A stretch of DNA of 9,941 nt from positions 1 through 9,941 of the forward strand of contig JAAHIA010000160.1 in NCBI GenBank assembly GCA_010671975.1. Reading direction: 5' to 3'. The notes below the pieces were generated by a model, which saw nothing but the letters and a program-made list of their open reading frames with translations, ran no database searches and was not told where the DNA came from. Of the stretch, positions 6,077 to 9,941 are shown in pieces (the first letter of the stretch is position 1; each line of letters starts with the position of its first letter). The position numbers and the translations under genes are program-made. The DNA comes from Leptolyngbya sp. SIO4C1. Its GTDB lineage: Bacteria; Cyanobacteriota; Cyanobacteriia; Phormidesmidales; Phormidesmidaceae.

Positions 6077-7594
6077 CTACGCAGCAGCAGCAAAGCTCTG
6101 CTTACACTCTTTGATGGCGCCTTCTAGCAGCGAAACTGCCTCATCCGTCAGCTTCTTTTCGCTGTTGATGATCTCGACAAATTCCTGCTTGCTGGTGTTG
6201 ATGTAGCTGCACAGTTCAGAGCAGAACGGGGCCACCTTATCGGCTGGAATCTCATCCAAAAAGCCCTTAACCCCGGCATAGACCACGGCTACCTGCTCTG
6301 GCAGAGAACGCGGCGAGTACTGAGGCTGCTTGAGAATTTCGCGCAGGCGCTCACCGCGCGCTAGCTGCTGCTGCGTCGCCGGGTCGAGGTCAGAGGCAAA
6401 CTGAGCGAAGGCCTGCAGTTCGTCAAACTGAGCTAGCTCTAGCTTCAGGGTGCCGGCTACCTTTTTGATTGCTTTGGTCTGCGCGGCTGAGCCCACCCGA
6501 GAAACGGAGATACCGGCGTTGATGGCCGGGCGTAGACCCGAGTTAAACAGGTCAGAAGACAGGAAGATCTGACCGTCAGTAATCGAAATGACGTTGGTTG
6601 GAATGTAGGCCGAGACGTCACCGGCTTGGGTCTCAATAATCGGCAGCGCGGTCATACTGCCTTCACCCAGCTCGGGGCTGAGCTTAGCCGCACGCTCTAG
6701 CAGGCGAGAGTGCAGATAGAAGACATCGCCAGGGTAGGCTTCGCGGCCGGGCGGACGACGCAGCAGCAGTGACATCTGACGGTAGGCCTGAGCCTGCTTG
6801 GTCAAATCGTCGTAGATGACTAGCGTCGCTTTGCCCTGGTACATGAAGTACTCGGCTAGCGCTGCACCGGTGTAAGGGGCCAGATACTGCAGCGGCGCTG
6901 GATCGTTGGCATTAGCCGCTACCACGATGGTGTAGTCTAGCGCGCCGCGCTCTTCTAGCACGCTGACAACCTGCGCGACAGAAGAGGCTTTTTGGCCAAT
7001 CGCTACGTAGACGCAGACCACGTCTTCACTCTTCTGGTTGAGGATGGTGTCGATTGCGATCGCGGTCTTACCGGTCTGACGGTCGCCAATGATCAGCTCG
7101 CGCTGGCCGCGACCAATCGGAATCATCGCGTCAATCGCCGTGATGCCCGTCTGCAGGGGCTCATAGACCGACTTACGAGCAATAATGCCGGGCGCAGCCG
7201 CCTCAATCAGGCGGGTTTCTGAGGTGTTGATGTCACCCTTACCGTCAATCGGTCGCGCCAGTGAATCGACAACACGGCCTAGCATCGCATCGCCTACCGG
7301 CACAGAGGCAATTTGACCGGTAGATTTGACTGAGCTGCCTTCTTGAATGTCGCGACCATCGCCCATCAAGACTGCGCCTACGTTGTCTTCTTCGAGGTTG
7401 AGGGCAATGCCGACCGTGCCATCTTCAAACTCTAGAAGCTCGTTGGCCATTGCCTTCTCAAGGCCGTAGATGCGGGCGATACCGTCGCCAATCTGGAGCA
7501 CCGTTCCTACGTTAGAAACTTTGACTTCCTGATCGTATTGCTCAATCTGCTGGCGAATAATGCTGCTAATTTCGTCGGGTCTAATGCTTACCAT
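6077..7594 (-). CDS. atpA: F1 ATP synthase alpha subunit
   Basis: Alpha alternates with beta in the F1 hexamer, binds nucleotide without hydrolysing it, and contributes an arginine to the beta active site. The 505 residues have the usual length and order: N-terminal helix that meets delta (SIRPDEISSIIRQQIEQY), beta-barrel (about 25-95), Walker A GDRQTGKT (170-177), Walker B LVIYDD (258-263), the alpha/beta signature PAINAGISVS (356-365) followed by the arginine finger R366 (SRVGS), and a helical C-terminal domain. DVFYLHSRLLERAAKL (290-305) is also typical. Glutamine in the P-loop (GDRQTGKT) separates alpha from beta (GGAGVGKT), so this is not the catalytic subunit. The gene lies 61 bases after atpD, and that spacer holds no clear hairpin. 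The Shine-Dalgarno is weak (GTGAG about ten bases upstream). Confidence 0.99.
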   Translation of the reverse strand: MVSIRPDEISSIIRQQIEQYDQEVKVSNVGTVLQIGDGIARIYGLEKAMANELLEFEDGTVGIALNLEEDNVGAVLMGDGRDIQEGSSVKSTGQIASVPVGDAMLGRVVDSLARPIDGKGDINTSETRLIEAAAPGIIARKSVYEPLQTGITAIDAMIPIGRGQRELIIGDRQTGKTAIAIDTILNQKSEDVVCVYVAIGQKASSVAQVVSVLEERGALDYTIVVAANANDPAPLQYLAPYTGAALAEYFMYQGKATLVIYDDLTKQAQAYRQMSLLLRRPPGREAYPGDVFYLHSRLLERAAKLSPELGEGSMTALPIIETQAGDVSAYIPTNVISITDGQIFLSSDLFNSGLRPAINAGISVSRVGSAAQTKAIKKVAGTLKLELAQFDELQAFAQFASDLDPATQQQLARGERLREILKQPQYSPRSLPEQVAVVYAGVKGFLDEIPADKVAPFCSELCSYINTSKQEFVEIINSEKKLTDEAVSLLEGAIKECKQSFAAAA

Positions 7595-7655
7595 GGGAGT
7601 TGCTCACTAAACGCAGATATCAACAAAAAACTTGGGAAAATAAACTGAACCAGCC

Positions 7656-8216
7656 CTACCGGGCAGTGGCACTGCTTAGCTGCAGCCCAATGCGGCGCAG
7701 CTGACCGCGCAGACTCGCATCGACAATCTGCGAGCCCACCTTAATAATGACGCCGCCTAGCAGATCGGGGTCGATAGACGTATTCAGCTCCACCTGGCGC
7801 GCGCTGGTCATGCTGAGAACCTTCTGCCGCACGGTTTCTTTCTGCTCATCAGACAGTTCCACAGCTGAGGTGACCTCGGCGAGCACGGTCTGATTCAGCT
7901 CTCGCACCAGCGCCTGGAACTGCTTTAGGATAGGCTTGAGCAGAGCGATTCGTCCTCGATCGACCAGCAGCAGCAGAAAGTTGACCAGATACTGATTGGC
8001 ATCTCCCATAACCTGCTTTAGAACCGCTTTCTTAGCGGGGGCTTCAACCACCGGGCTGGCCAAAAACTGAGTGAGCTCATCTGATTCGTCCATCAGCGCT
8101 AGCAGATCGATGACTGACTGGTTGAGCGCCTCTAGCTGGTCGCTATCGCGGCCCAAAGAAAGCAGTGCTTGAGCATAGGGCTCAGCGATTTCAGCGGTTA
8201 AAATCCCTGAACTCAT
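7656..8216 (-). CDS. atpD: F1 ATP synthase delta subunit (OSCP type)
   Basis: Delta sits on top of F1 and ties the alpha N-termini to the b/b' stator stalk. The 186 residues fit the family: an N-terminal helical domain (AEPYAQALLSLG, 10-21; FLASPVVEAPAKKAVL, about 51-66) and the conserved C-terminal stretch DPDLLGGVIIKVGSQIVDASLRGQLRRI with its closing helix. Its ATG overlaps the atpF stop in an ATGA (8213-8216), so translation is likely coupled. It nevertheless has a strong ribosome site of its own, AGGAGG six bases upstream. In E. coli nomenclature this gene is atpH; the cyanobacterial symbol is atpD. Confidence 0.96.
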   Translation of the reverse strand: MSSGILTAEIAEPYAQALLSLGRDSDQLEALNQSVIDLLALMDESDELTQFLASPVVEAPAKKAVLKQVMGDANQYLVNFLLLLVDRGRIALLKPILKQFQALVRELNQTVLAEVTSAVELSDEQKETVRQKVLSMTSARQVELNTSIDPDLLGGVIIKVGSQIVDASLRGQLRRIGLQLSSATAR

Positions 8217-8746
8217 GAGTTACCTCCTAACAGTGCAATACTTCTGTCCACCAGCCGCTTTTGAATATCGTCATTTAGCGCTTCAGGCAGCCTTGCCTCG
8301 ACGCGATCCATCGCCATGGCGGCCACGCGCTGGCGCAGCTCTCTGAGTACGCGCTCCTGCTGAGACTCTAAATCTTGCTGAGCTGAGGCTTTTAGCCGTT
8401 CAACGTCTTTTTCAGACTGAGCCAAAATCGCTGCTTTGGCCCTTTCAGCGTTCTCGCGCGCTTCAGCTTTAATGCGCTCTGCTTCTTGCTGAGCTCGCTC
8501 TAGATTTTTCTGCTGCTCCGACAGCGCAGCGGCGGCCTTTTGCTGACGGTCCTCAGCTTCTCGAATAGAGGCTTCAATAGTCGCGCGTCGCTCAGCCAGG
8601 GTCTGCCCCAAAAACTTACTACCGAAGTAGATGAGCACACCAATAATAATGACTAGGTTAATTAAGTTGGTCTCCAGAATATCGAAGTTGAGGCCAAAGC
8701 CACCTTCTTCTGAAGCCAGCAACCAGAGGGGTTTCGTAAATTCCAT
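8213..8746 (-). CDS. atpF: FO ATP synthase subunit b
   Basis: This is one of two related stator-stalk proteins. It has 177 residues: a short N-terminal stretch, one membrane helix (about 27-46, NLINLVIIIGVLIYFGSKFL), then a long charged coiled coil (about 50-150) rich in A, E, K, Q and R that dimerises with b'. The C-terminal part contacts delta. The motif FGSKFLGQTLAERRATIEASI is typical of cyanobacterial b. The N-terminal extension WLLASEEGGFGLNFDILETN may include a short processed leader, as reported for related b subunits, but no cleavage site can be fixed. The ribosome site is weak, and translation ends inside the ATGA shared with atpD. The 101-base gap to atpG contains a long hairpin. 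Confidence 0.96.
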   Translation of the reverse strand: MEFTKPLWLLASEEGGFGLNFDILETNLINLVIIIGVLIYFGSKFLGQTLAERRATIEASIREAEDRQQKAAAALSEQQKNLERAQQEAERIKAEARENAERAKAAILAQSEKDVERLKASAQQDLESQQERVLRELRQRVAAMAMDRVEARLPEALNDDIQKRLVDRSIALLGGNS

Positions 8747-8794
8747 TTCAAACTGCGCCTGCTGACCGACAAAAATAAATTGAGGCTGTTCCTA

Positions 8795-8836
8795 TCGGCT
8801 TCAGGCGTGATCACCGTGATTACAGTGAGAAGCCGA
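8795..8836 (-). repeat. Hairpin with internal 9-bp tandem repeats between atpG and atpF
   Basis: TCGGCTTC (8795-8802) and GAAGCCGA (8829-8836) form an 8-bp stem around 26 bases. The loop holds GTGATCACC then GTGATTACA (8807-8824) and a third GTGA, so it carries tandem 9-base units, the first of which includes the palindrome GTGATCAC. There is no T-run on the minus strand. It lies 11 bases after the atpG stop and about 48 bases before the atpF start; a role in mRNA processing or stability is a guess. Confidence 0.6.
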
Positions 8837-8847
8837 CATTCCCCAAG

Positions 8848-9336
8848 CTAGGCTGCTGCACCCAGCAGCTTATCTAAAATTTGCTGACTTAAGTCGTCAA
8901 CCTGCTGCTCTAGCGTTGATAGTGCCGCCTGCTTTTGTTCGTCGAGCTCGCGCTGCACCGCCTCGCGCTTCGACTGGGCCTCTTGCTGAGCAGCAGCGAC
9001 GCTTTGAGCCGCTATCTTCTGCGCCTCCGCCTGCGCCTCCTCAATCACGGTGCGAGCCTGCCGCCGCGTGTCAGCCAGCGACTGCTCGTAGTCTTGAGCC
9101 AGCTTTTCAGCCTTGGCCAGCCGCTCTTGAGCCTCTGCTTTGGTCGACCGAATGTAGCTGTCACGCTCGTCAATCGCTCTGCCCAGCGGCTTGTAGAAGA
9201 CCGCATTTAAGATAATTGCTAAAACGACAAACTGCACTGCCATCAGCGGCAGCGTCGCATCAATGTCAAATAGACCGCCACCCGCTTCTTCAGCAGCAGC
9301 TTCAATTGCTAGTAGCGTTAACCCACCAATCATCAT
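8848..9336 (-). CDS. atpG: FO ATP synthase subunit b' (second b-type subunit)
   Basis: b' is the partner of b in the stator stalk of photosynthetic organisms. It has 162 residues: an acidic N-terminus (IEAAAEEAGGGLFDIDATLP), one membrane helix (about 30-48, LMAVQFVVLAIILNAVFY), the conserved KPLGRAIDERDSYIR (49-63), and then a long coiled coil to the C-terminus ending QQILDKLLGAAA. GLFDIDATLPLMAVQF is diagnostic for b' as opposed to b. Two ATG codons are in tandem. AAAGG lies only two bases before the first but five before the second, so the second (9333) may be the true start, giving 161 residues. The 142-base gap to atpH is the most structured spacer in the operon. Confidence 0.96.
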   Translation of the reverse strand: MMIGGLTLLAIEAAAEEAGGGLFDIDATLPLMAVQFVVLAIILNAVFYKPLGRAIDERDSYIRSTKAEAQERLAKAEKLAQDYEQSLADTRRQARTVIEEAQAEAQKIAAQSVAAAQQEAQSKREAVQRELDEQKQAALSTLEQQVDDLSQQILDKLLGAAA

Positions 9337-9403
9337 CGCCCTTTATCTCTCGCCCCCACTGGGGATAGCGTCAACCGAAAATGCCTTTGCCCGCGATCTC
9401 ATG

Positions 9404-9442
9404 CCGGCGCACCTGTCCGGCACACCTGTCCGGCGCATCTGT
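9404..9442. repeat. Three tandem 13-bp repeats between atpH and atpG
   Basis: Copies CCGGCGCACCTGT (9404-9416), CCGGCACACCTGT (9417-9429) and CCGGCGCATCTGT (9430-9442) follow each other without spacers, each differing from the first by at most one base. The third copy runs into the left arm of the adjacent 12-bp hairpin. A length that is not a multiple of three is unconstrained here because the stretch is non-coding. Confidence 0.85.
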
Positions 9443-9466
9443 ACAGGGCAGTCACTGCCCTGTACA
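9440..9466 (-). other. Perfect 12-bp hairpin just after atpH
   Basis: TGTACAGGGCAG (9440-9451) and CTGCCCTGTACA (9455-9466) are perfect reverse complements around a TCA loop. It starts 12 bases after the atpH stop on the minus strand. It is GC-rich and very stable but has no T-run, so it is more likely to protect or define the 3' end of an atpH mRNA, or to slow readthrough, than to be an efficient intrinsic terminator. Confidence 0.75.
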
Positions 9467-9478
9467 AGTGGCTTAGCC

Positions 9479-9724
9479 CTATGCGAACGGGTTGGCAAAC
9501 AGCAGCACCAGTGCAACCACCAGACCGTAGATGGTCAGCGCTTCCATAAATGCCAAGCTGAGCAGCAGGGTACCGCGAATCTTGCCTTCTGCTTCAGGCT
9601 GACGAGCAATCCCTTCTACAGCCTGACCGGCCGCATTACCTTGACCGATACCAGGGCCAATAGCAGCTAGACCAACCGCAAAAGCAGCAGCCAATACAGA
9701 AGCACCAGCGATAATTGGATCCAT
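9479..9724 (-). CDS. atpH: FO ATP synthase subunit c (proteolipid)
   Basis: Subunit c forms the membrane ring whose rotation is driven by proton flow. From the ATG at 9724 it has 81 residues, exactly the usual cyanobacterial length: MDPIIAGASVLAAAF, helix 1 with the glycine-rich AIGPGIGQGNAAGQA (21-35), the polar loop RQPEAEGK (41-48), and helix 2 with the proton-carrying glutamate E61 in AFMEALTIYGL (58-68), ending FANPFA. The frame stays open upstream to a TTG at 9763 (13 extra residues), but that form is rejected. The ATG has a good Shine-Dalgarno (AAGGA eight bases upstream), and family members start with MDP or MNP. The gene is preceded by a terminator-like hairpin and followed by a stable hairpin, consistent with separate control of this high-copy subunit. 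Confidence 0.99.
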   Translation of the reverse strand: MDPIIAGASVLAAAFAVGLAAIGPGIGQGNAAGQAVEGIARQPEAEGKIRGTLLLSLAFMEALTIYGLVVALVLLFANPFA

Positions 9725-9781
9725 GATGTTCTTCCTTACCTTTTGATAAACAGATGTGAACAAACTTAAGCGAATCGCCTA

Positions 9782-9810
9782 GTATGACCGAGGGTCGAAC
9801 CCCCTCCAAA
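9782..9810 (-). promoter_or_regulatory. Weak candidate promoter for atpH
   Basis: On the minus strand CATACT (9782-9787) could be a -10, with a poor -35 (TTTGGA, 9805-9810) 17 bases upstream. It lies between the terminator-like hairpin and the atpH ribosome site, where an internal promoter would be useful. A small hairpin (GAGGG 9790-9794 / CCCTC 9802-9806) falls within the spacer. Evidence is weak. Confidence 0.2.
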
Positions 9811-9831
9811 AAAGCGGAGTGCAGCTCCGCT
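9808..9831 (-). terminator. Terminator-like hairpin between atpI and atpH
   Basis: On the minus strand AGCGGAG (9825-9831) pairs with CTCCGCT (9813-9819) across a 5-base loop and runs into six T's (complement of A's at 9808-9813). It has the form of an intrinsic terminator or attenuator placed inside the operon, 49 bases after the atpI stop. Its stem is almost the same as that of the operon's final terminator at 5023-5048. Partial readthrough would separate low output of atpI from high output of atpH. Confidence 0.75.
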
Positions 9832-9880
9832 CATGCAGGATATGACCCAGTGTCAAATCCCATCTGGATAGCCCAGCAGG

Positions 9881-9906
9881 CTACCCATGCTCGTGATCAC
9901 CGTGCC
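9881..9906 (-). CDS. atpI: 3' end of atpI (FO subunit a), broken by fold-back
   Basis: On the minus strand the last codons read H-G-D-H-E-H-G-stop (TAG at 9881-9883). The preceding residues of subunit a, AAYIGEAMEGHG, are found just outside but on the plus strand (9904-9939), which shows that 9881-9906 is the authentic end of atpI up to a fold-back junction at 9906/9907. Subunit a forms the proton path against the c-ring, and atpI directly precedes atpH in cyanobacterial atp operons, so both position and peptide agree. Only about eight codons are genuine here. Confidence 0.8.
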
Positions 9907-9941
9907 GCCTACATCGGTGAAGCGATGGAGGGGCACGGTGA
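9897..9941. repeat. Fold-back inverted repeat at right edge
   Basis: TCACCGTGCC (9897-9906) and GGCACGGTGA (9932-9941) are perfect reverse complements, the second ending at the last base. The segment 9904-9941 encodes the AtpI C-terminus on the plus strand, opposite to the rest of the operon, so it is the reverse complement of what should follow position 9906. The shared GCC at the junction (9904-9906) is the kind of microhomology seen in snap-back amplification chimeras. Confidence 0.85.

Noticed and set aside
8806..8818. CGTGATCACCGTG occurs at both 8806-8818 and 9892-9904, suggesting a repeated site.
   Set aside because: The second copy is the conserved AtpI coding end (H-G-D-H-E), so the match is most likely chance aided by the GTGATCAC palindrome.
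9404..9442. Tandem repeats as a CRISPR array.
   Set aside because: The units are 13 bases with no spacers between them, and no cas genes are present.
8916..9670. Plus-strand open frames of 91-135 codons opposite atpG and the atpH-atpG spacer.
   Set aside because: They are frame shadows of GC-rich coiled-coil and c-subunit genes, have low-complexity R/A/S/L composition and show no family motif.
9479..9763. Longer atpH product of 94 residues starting at TTG 9763.
   Set aside because: The ATG at 9724 has a good ribosome site and gives the standard 81-residue c subunit beginning MDP; the extra 13 residues match nothing in the family.
9790..9806. GGTTCGACC with a 5-bp stem resembles a tRNA T-arm.
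   Set aside because: The loop is out of register for a T-loop, and no acceptor, D or anticodon arms surround it.
9897..9941. Inverted repeats flanking a 25-base segment could be an invertible (phase-variable) element.
   Set aside because: Flipping the segment does not restore a normal AtpI frame upstream (it gives HRAAYIG rather than the expected hydrophobic helix), and the right arm ends exactly at the sequence edge. A fold-back artefact explains all of it.

Overview
The window is a piece of cyanobacterial chromosome. The main evidence is the gene order on the minus strand: ATP synthase c, b', b, delta, alpha, gamma (atpH-G-F-D-A-C). There are two different b-type subunits, the c subunit has 81 residues, and gamma carries the long insert seen only in cyanobacteria and chloroplasts. 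No beta/epsilon genes follow, as expected, because cyanobacteria keep atpB-atpE at another locus. Six copies of the cyanobacterial palindrome HIP1 (GCGATCGC) lie at 1386, 1747, 2337, 4801, 5998 and 7056. The proteins look like those of a filamentous (Leptolyngbya-like) lineage, but the genus cannot be fixed from the sequence alone.

Layout. 1-512 (minus): a TPR-type protein cut off by the left end. 513-686: divergent intergenic region with an NtcA-like box. 687-1952 (plus): a lipoprotein solute-binding protein of a sugar-type ABC importer, with no permease beside it. 1953-2294: a 342-base region with two similar extended -10 elements. 2295-3686 (plus): an LCP (LytR-CpsA-Psr) cell-envelope ligase. 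3703-4227 (plus): a pRiA4b ORF-3-like protein, 16 bases downstream and probably co-transcribed. 4330-5001 (plus): a methyltransferase-like protein with an atypical SAM-binding motif. A strong intrinsic terminator at 5023-5048 ends the ATP synthase operon, which converges on the methyltransferase gene. From 5080 to 9724 (minus) lies the ATP synthase block, and 9881-9906 holds the last codons of atpI.

How the genes work together. The atp genes encode the proton-driven rotor and stator (c, b, b'), the stator-to-head connector (delta), and the alpha and gamma subunits of F1. Several intergenic spaces in this operon hold hairpins or short tandem repeats: a terminator-like hairpin between atpI and atpH, a perfect 12-bp hairpin plus three 13-bp repeats between atpH and atpG, a hairpin with 9-bp repeats between atpG and atpF, and a hairpin between atpA and atpC. 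These are plausible places to set unequal subunit output, since c is needed in many copies. The plus-strand genes are envelope or uptake functions with no clear functional link to each other.

Both ends of the window look like fold-back artefacts. At the right end the AtpI C-terminal peptide AAYIGEAMEGHG is readable on the wrong (plus) strand, while its continuation DHEHG-stop is on the minus strand. At the left end an 18-bp perfect inverted repeat with a 3-base loop ends one base from the edge. The sequence is therefore probably a complete short contig with snap-back ends. I see no new defence, mobile or biosynthetic system here; the points worth attention are the contig-end artefacts and the regulatory structures inside the atp operon.
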